NCBI GenBank assembly: GCA_025057015.1
Contig: JANWYG010000014.1
Coordinates: 1 to 64,000, forward strand
Length of the DNA: 64,000 nt
From: Blastocatellia bacterium
GTDB lineage: Bacteria > Acidobacteriota > Blastocatellia > Chloracidobacteriales > JADJPF01
Direction: 5' to 3'
The notes beneath the pieces are model-generated. The model made no database searches. It had not been told where the DNA came from and saw only the letters and a program-made list of their open reading frames with translations. Positions within the stretch are counted from its first letter, which is position 1; every line of letters starts with the position of its first letter. Positions 37,215 to 46,493 of the stretch are shown one piece after another. A program made the translations under genes and the position numbers.

Positions 37215-38174
37215 TCAGGATAGATCCTGTATATCAACCAGCCCGAGCAATCGTCTTTCGGCATCTACTACAGGCAAGGCATTCACGTGCTTTTCTGCCA
37301 TGAGCTTTTTGGCCGCGCGTACCATAGTTCCTGTCTGTACATACAAACAAGGTGAGGTCATTATCTCTCCAACGGCCCGATCACCTACTGCAGCATCTTT
37401 GCTCCAATGCCTTCTAAAGTCTCCGTCAGTAAACACTCCGACGAGGTGCCGCTCGTTATCGACTATGCAGACCAGGCCAGCCCGAGCACGCGTAATTGCC
37501 GTCAGAGCATCGCGTACAGAAGTTGTAGGTAAGACTGCTGGACAGCGATCTCCTGTGCGCATCAATTCATCTACGCGTCTCATGCTTCGCCCTAGCGAGC
37601 CAGCTGGATGCAATTTAGCATAGTCTTCAGAAGTAAAGCCGCGCATCTCCAGTACGGTCAGCGCAAGAGCATCTCCAAGAGCAAGCAGAGCAGTTGTTGA
37701 ACTTGAAGGAGCAAGTCGTAGCGGACAGGCTTCCTCTACAACTCCCATCTCTAAGACCACATCTGCACTGCGACCAAGCGACGACGAAGCAAGAGCCGTA
37801 ATGGCTATCAGGGTCACTCCCCGTGACTTGAGGTAAGGCAACAAACGCAGTACTTCCTCGCTCTCGCCCGAGTTAGAGAAAAGGACAGCCACATCCCCAT
37901 CAGCAACTAGTCCGAGATCTCCGTGCAGTGCTTCCGAAGGATGTATGAAAACAGCAGGTATTCCAGTAGAAGCAAAAGTTGCGGCAACTTTTTGTGCTAT
38001 TAACCCCGCCTTGCCCATCCCAGAACAAACCACTTTGCCGTTGCAGTCGACTATCAACTTTACAGCTTCGGCAAACCTACGGTCCAGACGTCCCTCTAAG
38101 CTCGCAACTGCTGCTGCCTCTAAGCGAATTACCCTACGTCCACACGCAATTATGGAAATATCTTCTTGTACCAT
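37215..38174 (-). CDS. kdsD: Arabinose-5-phosphate isomerase (KpsF/GutQ family)
   Basis: KdsD turns ribulose 5-phosphate into arabinose 5-phosphate, the first step of KDO synthesis for lipopolysaccharide. The 319 residues contain a SIS domain (about 35-180; VVCSGMGKAGLIAQKVAATF, GEALHGD-type PSEALHGDLGLV, LFSNSGESEEVL) and two CBS domains (about 205-319; VVDAERRLLGLVDIQDL). I choose the ATG at 38174; the TTG at 38186 would add four residues and has no better ribosome site. It is divergent from the epimerase gene, with 54 bases between the starts, so the pair likely shares a control region. Confidence 0.93.
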   Translation of the reverse strand: MVQEDISIIACGRRVIRLEAAAVASLEGRLDRRFAEAVKLIVDCNGKVVCSGMGKAGLIAQKVAATFASTGIPAVFIHPSEALHGDLGLVADGDVAVLFSNSGESEEVLRLLPYLKSRGVTLIAITALASSSLGRSADVVLEMGVVEEACPLRLAPSSSTTALLALGDALALTVLEMRGFTSEDYAKLHPAGSLGRSMRRVDELMRTGDRCPAVLPTTSVRDALTAITRARAGLVCIVDNERHLVGVFTDGDFRRHWSKDAAVGDRAVGEIMTSPCLYVQTGTMVRAAKKLMAEKHVNALPVVDAERRLLGLVDIQDLS

Positions 38175-38228
38175 AGAGCTTACCAAATTATTATCAGAGG
38201 CCGTGCAGATTCAAGCTATGGAAGCAGT

Positions 38229-39182
38229 ATGAAAGTACTAGTGACTGGAGGTGCAGGCTTTATAGGAAGTCACATAGTAGACAGGCTTCTCTTAGAAGGC
38301 CACAAAGTACGTATTCTCGATAACTTCAGCACAGGTAGCAGAAATAACTTCCCTCTCGAAAAAGTGGAACTAATAGAAGGTGACATAAGGGATCGGAAAA
38401 TTGTCTATGAAGCTGTAGAAGGCGTAGATGCCGTGCTGCATCAAGCGGCACTAGGCTCAGTACCTCGCTCGATAGTCGATCCAGCTACGACTCACGAGAT
38501 CAACGTTACTGGTACGCTCAACCTGCTTATAGCAGCAAAAGAAGCAAAGGTAAAGCGCTTTGTTTATGCCTCGAGTTCTTCTGTATATGGCAACAGTGAG
38601 TACTTGCCCAAGGAAGAATCTATGTCTGCAAGGCCACTGTCTCCTTATGCCCTATCGAAACTTGCTGGTGAGAGCTATACTATTCTCTTTTATAAACTCT
38701 ACGGCTTCAGCACCATTGCTTTAAGATATTTCAACGTCTTCGGTCCGCGGCAAGAGGCAAACTCGGAGTATGCTGCTGTCATCCCGCGTTTCACGGAAGC
38801 CTTACTTGCAGGCAATCCTATCACAATCTATGGAGATGGCTTACAGACTCGCGATTTCACATATGTAGACAATGTCGTAGAGGCTAATCTGCTGGCTTTA
38901 AACTCAACAGTATCTGGAGAAATCTGCAACATAGCCTGTGGTCAAAGCTACTCAATTCTCGAGCTAATAGCTAATTTGAGCGATCTAACACAAACCTGTC
39001 CGAAGATTATCTATAAAAAACCCCGCCCTGGCGATGTACGTAACTCCTTTGCGTCGATAAGTAAAGCAATCAGACTACTAGGATTCCGCCCAAGGGTCAC
39101 TTTTATTGAGGGACTTAAGCTCACAGTAGATTGGTTTAGACAAAAAAAGGTAGCCGAACAGCTTACTGTTGGAACATTTTAA
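38229..39182 (+). CDS. NAD-dependent sugar-nucleotide epimerase (UDP-glucose 4-epimerase-like)
   Basis: An extended short-chain dehydrogenase of 317 residues. It opens with the NAD motif VLVTGGAGFIGSHIVD, has DNFSTGSRNN, HQAALGSVPRS, the catalytic Ser-Tyr-Lys set (SSSSVYGNSE, then YALSKLAGE), and the product-loop motif VFGPRQ. The sequence resembles UDP-N-acetylglucosamine/UDP-glucuronate 4-epimerases such as WbpP. The true start is the ATG at 38229, where the NAD motif begins; upstream codons are not conserved. Divergent kdsD suggests lipopolysaccharide or capsule synthesis. Confidence 0.93.
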   Translation: MKVLVTGGAGFIGSHIVDRLLLEGHKVRILDNFSTGSRNNFPLEKVELIEGDIRDRKIVYEAVEGVDAVLHQAALGSVPRSIVDPATTHEINVTGTLNLLIAAKEAKVKRFVYASSSSVYGNSEYLPKEESMSARPLSPYALSKLAGESYTILFYKLYGFSTIALRYFNVFGPRQEANSEYAAVIPRFTEALLAGNPITIYGDGLQTRDFTYVDNVVEANLLALNSTVSGEICNIACGQSYSILELIANLSDLTQTCPKIIYKKPRPGDVRNSFASISKAIRLLGFRPRVTFIEGLKLTVDWFRQKKVAEQLTVGTF

Positions 39183-39996
39183 GATGTGTCATCACTTTCT
39201 TGATGTCCTCCCAAACTTCACGCTTTTTATCAGGCGAACGAAGTAGATATGCAGGATGGAAAGTAGGCATTACGGGTATGCCTTTATACTCGTACCAATT
39301 GCCGCGCACACGTGAGATACCATCTTTGATGCGCAGCAAAGAAAACAGCGGCGTCGCACCTAAAGTAACTATCACTCGAGGTTTGACTACTGCTATCTCT
39401 CTAAAAAGAAACCCCTCGCAAGCCTCTATTTCTTCCTTCTCTGGCTTACGATTCTCTGGCGGACGACACTTTACGACATTAGTAATGTAAACATCCTGAC
39501 GCTTGAGTGCCATTGCCTCGATTATCTTATCGAGGAGCTTGCCAGCTTGCCCCACAAACGGCCTTCCTTGAAGGTCTTCCTCCGCACCAGGAGCTTCACC
39601 TATAAACATTAGCTGCGCATTCGGATTTCCCTCACCAAAAACGGCCTGCGTACAACCCTTACAGAGATGGCAACAATTACCTATCTCCGCTTTTATATCT
39701 TCCAAGGTTTCCTCTCTCTGAGATACTTCTTGCTGAGCAAACAAAGAGAACTGTGCTGGTGCTTGAGGCAATGCCTTACTGCTTTCCCCTGCCAGTACTT
39801 CCTTTACAACTTTCGTCTCTGAAATTGGCTCTACAGCAGCTGACTTACTCTCAACAACGACACCTCTGACCGATTGCTGCCTATTACCAAAGCGAACTCC
39901 TGCCTCATACTGCGTAATACCTATCCCCTGCAGGTAATCGATATAGTCTCGTAGTGCCGCTGCTATAATCTTTAGTTCATCAATAGCATCTATCAT
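39163..39996 (-). CDS. Family 4 uracil-DNA glycosylase
   Basis: A type 4 uracil-DNA glycosylase of 277 residues, with an iron-sulfur cluster bound by CxxC plus later Cys residues (CHLCKGCTQ near 101-110; CRPPENRKP and CEGFLF after). The catalytic motif is IGEAPGAEEDLQGRPFVGQ; the second motif is HPAYLLRSP. It removes uracil from DNA. The first 90 residues are an extra helical and linker region (LKIIAAALRDYIDYL) not found in minimal thermophilic family-4 enzymes. Its stop overlaps the epimerase gene by 20 bases, tail to tail. Confidence 0.93.
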   Translation of the reverse strand: MIDAIDELKIIAAALRDYIDYLQGIGITQYEAGVRFGNRQQSVRGVVVESKSAAVEPISETKVVKEVLAGESSKALPQAPAQFSLFAQQEVSQREETLEDIKAEIGNCCHLCKGCTQAVFGEGNPNAQLMFIGEAPGAEEDLQGRPFVGQAGKLLDKIIEAMALKRQDVYITNVVKCRPPENRKPEKEEIEACEGFLFREIAVVKPRVIVTLGATPLFSLLRIKDGISRVRGNWYEYKGIPVMPTFHPAYLLRSPDKKREVWEDIKKVMTHLKMFQQ

Positions 39997-40046
39997 TAGG
40001 CTTCTCTTTCAAGCTCTCCTTTGCAGTACCTGCTAGTACTTAGAAG

Positions 40047-40418
40047 CTACTGTCTATTTTCAAGCACAAAGTAGTGCGTGGCATTTCTATAAACGCGCTT
40101 CAGAAACTTCCATTTCTCACCTACAGAATCTCCCCGGCGCAAGCGCTTCAATCGTTTCTTATCAGGTACGAAGTCAAGCATTTCTTCCTGCGTAACTACG
40201 TACAGCTCAGGCAGTGGCTGGCCACTCCGCCCGTAGCCTTCCACTAGCCGCTTGAGTATAGCTATTTTATCCTGAGCCAACCGGTAATCTTTCCACGTTA
40301 ACTCGTCACGAGCAAGCTGAAAGCGTAGTTCTCGCTCTTCCTCTTGAAGAAACTCTAGGTATCTAATCACCTGCTCGCTTGGCTGCTGAAACAAGCAAAA
40401 CAGAAATAACAGGATCAT
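40047..40418 (-). CDS. Small exported protein of unknown function
   Basis: The 123 residues have a hydrophobic start (MILLFLFCLFQQ), a charged helical part (QVIRYLEFLQEEERELRFQL) and a basic C-terminal part (KKRLKRLRRGD, KFLKRVYRNATHYFV). No family is recognised. The start overlaps the stop of the small membrane-protein gene by four bases as ATGA, so translation is coupled. The two proteins probably work together at the membrane. Confidence 0.62.
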   Translation of the reverse strand: MILLFLFCLFQQPSEQVIRYLEFLQEEERELRFQLARDELTWKDYRLAQDKIAILKRLVEGYGRSGQPLPELYVVTQEEMLDFVPDKKRLKRLRRGDSVGEKWKFLKRVYRNATHYFVLENRQ

Positions 40419-40630
40419 CTAGTTCTCACAGGTTTAGATATAGGCCTAGAAATGGACTCGCGCTTTTTAACTCCCACAGAATTAGGCAGTAGAAAGTAAA
40501 AAGTAGCGACAACAAGCAATCCTAAGGCAAGCATCCACAACAGTACCTTGAAAAGCAGCTTCGCTAACTTATACCCTAAATACAAAAGAAGTACAGCAAC
40601 TATGGCCGCCACTATTCCAACCATAGCCAT
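40415..40630 (-). CDS. Small membrane protein
   Basis: The 71 residues hold two hydrophobic helices (VGIVAAIVAVLLLYLGYKLA and LLFKVLLWMLALGLLVVATF) and a basic tail (KKRESISRPISKPVRTR). The positive tail suggests a cytoplasmic C-terminus. Four bases overlap with the next gene downstream as ATGA. No function is predictable. The 104 bases before it, shared with the divergent BNR gene, are A/T-rich and likely contain promoters for both. Confidence 0.6.
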   Translation of the reverse strand: MAMVGIVAAIVAVLLLYLGYKLAKLLFKVLLWMLALGLLVVATFYFLLPNSVGVKKRESISRPISKPVRTR

Positions 40631-40734
40631 TATTTTAGTTAGCTAAGGACAAAAAATAAACTTTTGTCATCGAGTCAGAAACTATGCAACAATTTATAAA
40701 ACTGCACCTTGGCTCTCGCTGATTAGCAAAAAAA

Positions 40735-43700
40735 ATGAACCGAGTCTTTTTATTAGCCGCGCTAATCTCTCTTTCTACAACGGCACTGTCAAGTGGCAGC
40801 TATTTGAATGTACGTCCTTCAGATAAGCTACGGCTACGCTACTGGCAAGCTATGGCAAAAGCCGAAGATTTGCACAAAAACTATGCTTGGGTGCTTACGA
40901 GCGAAGCAGAAAGGCACGTCTCGGTATCAGCTCATCGTTACTTGTCGCTCCTTCATAGCCTACTATCAGAAGACAGTTCATCTACTGAGCTTCAAGCAGT
41001 TCTGCCACCAAGTAACCGCAACCGGCTGGTCAATAACTTCGACGTAAGTGGCACGGCACAGCAGCAATCCTCCAGCGCCGCTTCTGAAAACAACATAGTC
41101 ATTCTCTACAACGACTATGAAAGTGCAACCGCTGTAGTTGCTTACAGCCTTGATGGGGGAATTAGCTGGCAACAGTCCAGCATACCAAGTATTCGCGGCG
41201 GTATAAATATCGGCGAAGGCAATGTCACAGTCAGCCGGCAAAGAACGTTCTTTGCAGCAACTATGGCGATAAACACTCTTGATGAGTCAACCATAGCGGT
41301 CTCTAAGTCTACCGATGGTGGGCGCAGTTGGAGTGTGGCAACCGATGGTGTAGTCAATACGTCACCTAATTTCTTCCATGATAAACCCTGGATTGCTGTA
41401 GATGAAACTGGTCAGAACGTTTTCTTAGCTTGGATCAGATTCGAAACTTCACAAAACCGAATAATGTTTAACCGCTCGACAGATGCGGGACGTAGCTTTT
41501 TGCGACCCATAGAACTTACGCCTTCAACTAAAGGTTTCTCCGTCGGCAGCGTCCGTGTAGCTGCCAGTGCCGGCCGAATTTATGTATCTTGGTTCGATTC
41601 TTCGGACAATTCCATTCGGCTAGTACGTTCGACAGACGGGGGACGCACGTTCGGTAACATTCAAACAGCAATACGGCTTGGCAGAAGAGTGCTGCCTACG
41701 ATGCTGAACGGCTCTGTACTGACTGAAACAGTTGCATCTCTAGCAATAGCTCCTAACGGCAACGTTTACCTTTGTTTCAGTGCTAAACCAAGCGAGACCT
41801 CGGTTGATCACAGCGACGTTTTTATTATACGGTCTACTGACGGTGGTGAGACGTTTTCCACTGCTACGAGAGTCAACGATGATGCCACTATCACCGCTCA
41901 ATTCAGGCCGTCAATAGCGGTAACTTCCTCAGGTGCGTTAGTAGCCCAGTGGTATGATCGACGAAACGACCAAGCAAACAACGCTCTGACCGGCATATAC
42001 GCCGCCGTGTCTACTGATGGTGGTGCTACCTTTAGCAGGAACACGCTAATAAGCGACCATGTTTGGCCATTTGCTCCCACACCGCGGGGTGTACGCTTTG
42101 GCTCTCACGGCGACTATGATCAGATTTCCACAGATGGTGAAGCTGTTTACTTTCATTGGACAGACTACCGCAACGGTCGCGATAGCAACATTTATTTTGC
42201 GACGGCTCGCTCCGATAAGCTGTTAGATCCTGGCTTTACGCTAGGTGCTCGTACTATAGCAGCAGAAATCGTAGGTACTCAAGCAAAGTTCTTTTTAGAA
42301 AGCTCCACGCTCGCCGGCAACCCCCGCTCAGTACTGAAGCTTGACGCTACCTCCTCCATAAATCCAGTCTTTTTGTTTTCTGCTCACCAGGTACCGACTG
42401 GCAGTAGTTTTGAGCTCCTTGTAACGCTTCGCGAAGATAGAGTACGTCCGGGGACTTATCCGATTATCATCACGGCTACAGATATACGTTCCGGAATAAC
42501 GCAGAGTCTGACTGTAAGACTCGTTTTACTGCAAGATCCTGTCAAAGTTGCTAAGGTTCAGATTACCGAAAACGCCGGAAACAGCAGCAGTCCCAAGCTA
42601 GTACTAGATAGCTCAGGGATACTGCACCTTTGCTGGCAGGACGACAAAGATGGTCCACAGCAGATTTACTATTCCCGATCTATCGACGGAACTGACTTTT
42701 CGCCTACAGTAAACGTCTCGCATAGCTATCAAGACGCTACTCGTCCTCGCATAGCAGTAGATGCAAGGGGAGGAGTGCATATAGTTTGGCAAGAGCGCTA
42801 CGACTTAGGCAGTGTTATCGTCTACAGCAGCTCACAAGATGGAAGGACTTTCAATGCTAAACGCGTCATATCTACAGGCGAGTTTGTCAACGATGCAAAC
42901 ATTTGTGTAGGCACAGATGACAGCATAAACATCGTTTGGAGCGAAGAGCAGCTAAATATGTCGAGGCTAATGCTTTCTAGATCGTTCGACGCGGGCAGAA
43001 GCTTCACTCAACCACAGATTATCCGTTCGTCCAGCAGACAAGTCTTGTTTGAGCCAGTAGTAGAAGTAAAAAATGGGATCATTCATCTGGCATATACGTT
43101 CCTGACAGTGACTGGCGAACGTTTCGGCAATCCCATTTTCACTGCTTCAGTACACTACACTAGGTCAAGTGATAGCGGCAAAACTTTCTCGGAACCTTTT
43201 CAAATAGTACCTTCCATCAATCTTAGCGATTCACCTGTGATGAAGGTCACAGACGACGGACAGGTAATTCTTATGTATGCTGGGCTTGACAACAGGCTGC
43301 CATTTCCAAGTCGTGAGATTTACCTTGCTCGATCATTCGACAACGGACTGAGTTTTGCTACGCCACAGCTTATAGCCTTTGGCAACGGTGACTCCACAAA
43401 GGTAGATGCAGCATTCGACCCAGCAGGAAACATCGTAGCCGTATGGCGAGATACTCAAGATCTGAACTATGAGATCTACTTGAGCCGACTTTTTGTAGGA
43501 GAGACTGCTTTTACCGGGCCTATCAATATCTCTCAAAATCTTGGAGTCAGCGAGCATCCAGCACTGGCTATAGATCGGCAAGGCAACATAACTATAGTCT
43601 GGCAAGACGATACAAACGGCAGTAACGAACTTTTCAGCCGTCGACTTACAGCAGACAACTTTCCCACACCGATGATAGAGGACTTTGAACCAAAGCTTGC

Positions 43701-44517
43701 AGCCATAGGAGATAATTTTGTAATAAGAGGTAAGAATTTAGCTGGAGTAACGGAAGTCAAAGTCGGTCAGCTCAGTGCCCGTATCTTCAGAAAATCGGCT
43801 ACTGGCATCGAAGCACAAGTGCCTTCAGGAGCAGCCACAGGCAGGATTCTAGCAGTTAGTCCTACTGGGATTTCGCGCAGCAACTCCGATCTGCAGATAA
43901 AAGGCCGTATAGGAGTCTCAAACACCCGCGTCAGTTTTCCAGCTACTGGGACGGCGTCTTCTTCTGAAACTCAAATCTCAATAATCAACAACTCTTCCTT
44001 AACGCGACAAGTAAGAATTAGCTCAAACAATCCTTCTTTTATCGTCTCAGTTGCGGTAATTAATCTTGCCCCGGCACAGGAAGTACCAATCAAGTTGACC
44101 TTTAAACCACAGCGCGCAGGTTTAATAGTAGGCGGAATACTGCTACAGGCTGACGAATCGACGATGCTACCGTTACAACCAGTACTTGTTACTTTGTCCG
44201 GCGTTGGATTAGACGAAGAGCGTCCTCGTATAAGCCTTCTCAGTCCCAGAGGCGGTGAGAAACTCGTTGCAGGGCAAACAGCTCAAATAATCTGGCAGGC
44301 TCAAGATAATACCGCTATAGCTTTGCAAGAACTCTTATTCTCGTCAGATGGCGGCCGAAACTACGTATCTATAGCTCGACCTGAAGGCGTAAGGAGCTAC
44401 TTATGGCAAGTACCAGCAACGAAAACTAGAAGAGCCAGAATCCAGCTGATTGTTACCGACGTTGCTGGTAACAAGTCCTCGGTTGAAAGCGGAGACTTTA
44501 CTATCAGCTTCAAATAA
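40735..44517 (+). CDS. Giant exported BNR/Asp-box protein with IPT and Ig-like domains
   Basis: A 1260-residue secreted protein with a signal peptide (about 1-19). About ten Asp-box (S-x-D-x-G-x-T/S-F/W) motifs, such as KSTDGGRSWS, RSTDGGRTF, RSTDGGETF and RSSDSGKTF, mark two sialidase-like propellers: one at about 130-500, another at about 600-970. An Ig-like domain lies between them (about 510-600). The C-terminus has an IPT domain (about 985-1060), a Hydin/ASPM-SPD2-type Ig domain (about 1065-1160) and a last beta domain (about 1165-1260; ISLLSPRGGEKLVAGQTAQI). The sialidase catalytic Arg and Tyr-Glu pair cannot be confirmed. No Shine-Dalgarno precedes the ATG; an A-run does. Confidence 0.86.
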   Translation: MNRVFLLAALISLSTTALSSGSYLNVRPSDKLRLRYWQAMAKAEDLHKNYAWVLTSEAERHVSVSAHRYLSLLHSLLSEDSSSTELQAVLPPSNRNRLVNNFDVSGTAQQQSSSAASENNIVILYNDYESATAVVAYSLDGGISWQQSSIPSIRGGINIGEGNVTVSRQRTFFAATMAINTLDESTIAVSKSTDGGRSWSVATDGVVNTSPNFFHDKPWIAVDETGQNVFLAWIRFETSQNRIMFNRSTDAGRSFLRPIELTPSTKGFSVGSVRVAASAGRIYVSWFDSSDNSIRLVRSTDGGRTFGNIQTAIRLGRRVLPTMLNGSVLTETVASLAIAPNGNVYLCFSAKPSETSVDHSDVFIIRSTDGGETFSTATRVNDDATITAQFRPSIAVTSSGALVAQWYDRRNDQANNALTGIYAAVSTDGGATFSRNTLISDHVWPFAPTPRGVRFGSHGDYDQISTDGEAVYFHWTDYRNGRDSNIYFATARSDKLLDPGFTLGARTIAAEIVGTQAKFFLESSTLAGNPRSVLKLDATSSINPVFLFSAHQVPTGSSFELLVTLREDRVRPGTYPIIITATDIRSGITQSLTVRLVLLQDPVKVAKVQITENAGNSSSPKLVLDSSGILHLCWQDDKDGPQQIYYSRSIDGTDFSPTVNVSHSYQDATRPRIAVDARGGVHIVWQERYDLGSVIVYSSSQDGRTFNAKRVISTGEFVNDANICVGTDDSINIVWSEEQLNMSRLMLSRSFDAGRSFTQPQIIRSSSRQVLFEPVVEVKNGIIHLAYTFLTVTGERFGNPIFTASVHYTRSSDSGKTFSEPFQIVPSINLSDSPVMKVTDDGQVILMYAGLDNRLPFPSREIYLARSFDNGLSFATPQLIAFGNGDSTKVDAAFDPAGNIVAVWRDTQDLNYEIYLSRLFVGETAFTGPINISQNLGVSEHPALAIDRQGNITIVWQDDTNGSNELFSRRLTADNFPTPMIEDFEPKLAAIGDNFVIRGKNLAGVTEVKVGQLSARIFRKSATGIEAQVPSGAATGRILAVSPTGISRSNSDLQIKGRIGVSNTRVSFPATGTASSSETQISIINNSSLTRQVRISSNNPSFIVSVAVINLAPAQEVPIKLTFKPQRAGLIVGGILLQADESTMLPLQPVLVTLSGVGLDEERPRISLLSPRGGEKLVAGQTAQIIWQAQDNTAIALQELLFSSDGGRNYVSIARPEGVRSYLWQVPATKTRRARIQLIVTDVAGNKSSVESGDFTISFK

Positions 44518-44533
44518 TTTGCTTCTCACAAAG

Positions 44534-44571
44534 AGTAGACTCAACCAGAAGTCGTGCTCTCTGAGTCTACT
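44534..44571. terminator. Inverted repeat between convergent BNR and RDD genes
   Basis: AGTAGACTCA and TGAGTCTACT form a perfect 10-bp stem with an 18-base loop, spanning the stop codon of the RDD gene. It sits where two genes converge, so it could end transcription from both sides. No T-run is present on either side. Confidence 0.4.
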
Positions 44572-45181
44572 GCTGCCAGACATTTGAGCCGAAGAGCTTG
44601 TCGTAAAGCGCTTGTTTGTCTTTATCTATCAAAGGATAAAGAAATAACAAGAAGCAGATTTGCCCAATCAGGCCTTTTACTATCTCTCTTGCTAGAGCTT
44701 TACCAAAGCCTAAGGGATATCCATCTTGTCCAAGGACGCATATTTTCATCATCTTTTTGCCTATCGTAGCACCCTCCTTGCCCAGTTTATAAACCTGATA
44801 GATTAATATGCCTATCATACCAGCAAAGATAAGCAAATAACCCAGCACTGTCATAAGTGTTCCTAAAGCAGCAACATCAGTGTCAGCAAGAAAAGCACCG
44901 AGAAAAGTCAGGACAAAGCCTGGGAGAGACGCTAGAAAGTTCACTACACCATCTATAAGTTGTGCAAGAAACCTTGTACCTATAGAAGCATGAATGCGCC
45001 CACCGCCCATCATCATCCCTGCTCCCCCATAACCTTGGGGTACATAGCCTGCAGGTTGTTGAAAGCCCTGTTGAAAAGCTTGCTGAGCAGTCCCCACGCC
45101 CCTAAGAACTGCGCCACACTGCCTACAAACCTGTGCCCAATCATCATTTTGCGCCCCACAAGCAGGACAAAATATAGCCAT
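44567..45181 (-). CDS. Zinc-ribbon RDD-family membrane protein
   Basis: The 204 residues begin with a zinc ribbon (CPACG at 5-9, CRQCG at about 19-23). A Gln/Gly/Met-rich linker follows (about 30-62), then an RDD domain (about 65-195) with IGTRFLAQLIDGVVN, GATIGKKMMKICVL and ALYDKLFG. Three to four hydrophobic segments lie within it. RDD proteins may act as Na+/H+ antiporters or scaffolds; here the function is unknown. A strong AAGGAGG is seven bases before the ATG. It is 22 bases downstream of deoB. Confidence 0.87.
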   Translation of the reverse strand: MAIFCPACGAQNDDWAQVCRQCGAVLRGVGTAQQAFQQGFQQPAGYVPQGYGGAGMMMGGGRIHASIGTRFLAQLIDGVVNFLASLPGFVLTFLGAFLADTDVAALGTLMTVLGYLLIFAGMIGILIYQVYKLGKEGATIGKKMMKICVLGQDGYPLGFGKALAREIVKGLIGQICFLLFLYPLIDKDKQALYDKLFGSNVWQQ

Positions 45182-45203
45182 TATATTGCCTCCTTTTGAA
45201 CTC

Positions 45204-46370
45204 TTAATTCACAATCTGACTCAAAAAGCTTGAGCCTGCGTTCAGACTAAGCCCGAAAATCTCTGCTACTGTCTGTCCTATATCGGCAAGAGAGGTACGT
45301 ATGCCAAGGTTAACTCCGCGTTGCGCTTTACTACCATAAGCTACTATTGGCACATACTCCCGAGTATGGTCGGTAGATCTGTCGGTAGGGTCACAGCCGT
45401 GATCAGCAGTTATAAGCAGTAAATCGTCCTGCTTCATCGCTGCAAAAACATCCCCGAGCCTAGCATCAAATTCTTCAAGTGCCGCCGCATAACCTGCTAC
45501 GTCATTTCTATGTCCGTAGAGCATGTCAAAATCGACCAAGTTAGTAAAAATGAGCCCTCTAGACTCAGCACGAATGGCATCCACAGTTCTATCCATCAAT
45601 TCAGCATTATTTTTGCCTTTGAGCTTTTGTGTTACCCCCCGCTCACAGTAAATGGAGCTAATCTTGCCTATGCAGACAGTATCAAGCCCTGCTTCTGAAA
45701 GCACATCTAAGAGAGTACTTTGAGGAGGAGCTATAGCATAATCTTGACGGTTAGGCGTACGAACAAATTTGCCGGGTGTGCCAACAAATGGGCGGGCTAT
45801 AATACGGCTGACTTCGTGCTCGCCGCGCATTATCCCTCGAGCTATTTCACACATCCTGTATAATTCTTCTAGCGGTATGACTTCCTCATGAGCAGCTATC
45901 TGAAAAACGCTATCAGCAGAGGTATAGACTATAGGTGAACCAGTCTCGATATGTTGCTTACCTAGTTCAGCGATTATCTCAGTACCAGAAGCAGGTTTAT
46001 TGCCAAGTACTTTGCGGCCTATTGCCGTCTCAAAAGCCTCTATTATTTCCTTAGGAAAGCCATTTGGGTAGGTAGGAAACGGTCTATCGATTATTATCCC
46101 CGCCATTTCCCAATGACCAGTAGTAGTATCCTTGCCACGTGAAGCCAACGCAGCTTTTCCATAGCATCCCTTGGGTTCATCCACCGGAGGGACAGGCAGA
46201 TCCCGGATGTTACATAGCCCTAGGCTACGTAAGTTAGAAATATCTACGTCTCGAAATTCTAAGATATGCCGTAGCGTGTCACTGCCTACATCACCATACT
46301 CAGCAGCATCAGGCATTTCACCTATACCGAGGGAATCGCAAACTATGATAATAACTCTATTGAAGCTCAT
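45204..46370 (-). CDS. deoB: Phosphopentomutase
   Basis: DeoB converts (deoxy)ribose 1-phosphate to the 5-phosphate, joining nucleoside breakdown to central metabolism. The 388 residues carry the alkaline-phosphatase-superfamily metal sites: IIIVCDSLGIGEMPDAAEYG, VGSDTLRH, KDTTTGHWEM, DFDMLYGHRND, ITADHGCDPT, STDHTREYVP. I choose the ATG at 46370; the TTG at 46385 would add five residues without a ribosome site. No nucleoside phosphorylase or deoC is next to it. The nucleoside-type permease pair lies 3 kb to the right. Confidence 0.95.
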   Translation of the reverse strand: MSFNRVIIIVCDSLGIGEMPDAAEYGDVGSDTLRHILEFRDVDISNLRSLGLCNIRDLPVPPVDEPKGCYGKAALASRGKDTTTGHWEMAGIIIDRPFPTYPNGFPKEIIEAFETAIGRKVLGNKPASGTEIIAELGKQHIETGSPIVYTSADSVFQIAAHEEVIPLEELYRMCEIARGIMRGEHEVSRIIARPFVGTPGKFVRTPNRQDYAIAPPQSTLLDVLSEAGLDTVCIGKISSIYCERGVTQKLKGKNNAELMDRTVDAIRAESRGLIFTNLVDFDMLYGHRNDVAGYAAALEEFDARLGDVFAAMKQDDLLLITADHGCDPTDRSTDHTREYVPIVAYGSKAQRGVNLGIRTSLADIGQTVAEIFGLSLNAGSSFLSQIVN

Positions 46371-46455
46371 TTTATTTTGACCCAAAAACTAGAACGCAGA
46401 CTATTTTCTAAAAAAACCGGTAACAGTACAAGCTTTTTCTATGCCTCTACAACTT

Positions 46456-46486
46456 TTGTAGTTCAACCAGCATTGTGATATATAAA
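46456..46486 (+). promoter_or_regulatory. Possible priA promoter, near-leaderless
   Basis: TTGTAG at 46456-46461 is followed after 17-19 bases by TATATAAA (46479-46486). The priA ATG at 46494 lies only seven bases beyond it and lacks a Shine-Dalgarno sequence, which would give a leaderless or nearly leaderless message. Confidence 0.4.
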
Positions 46487-46493
46487 TCAACCT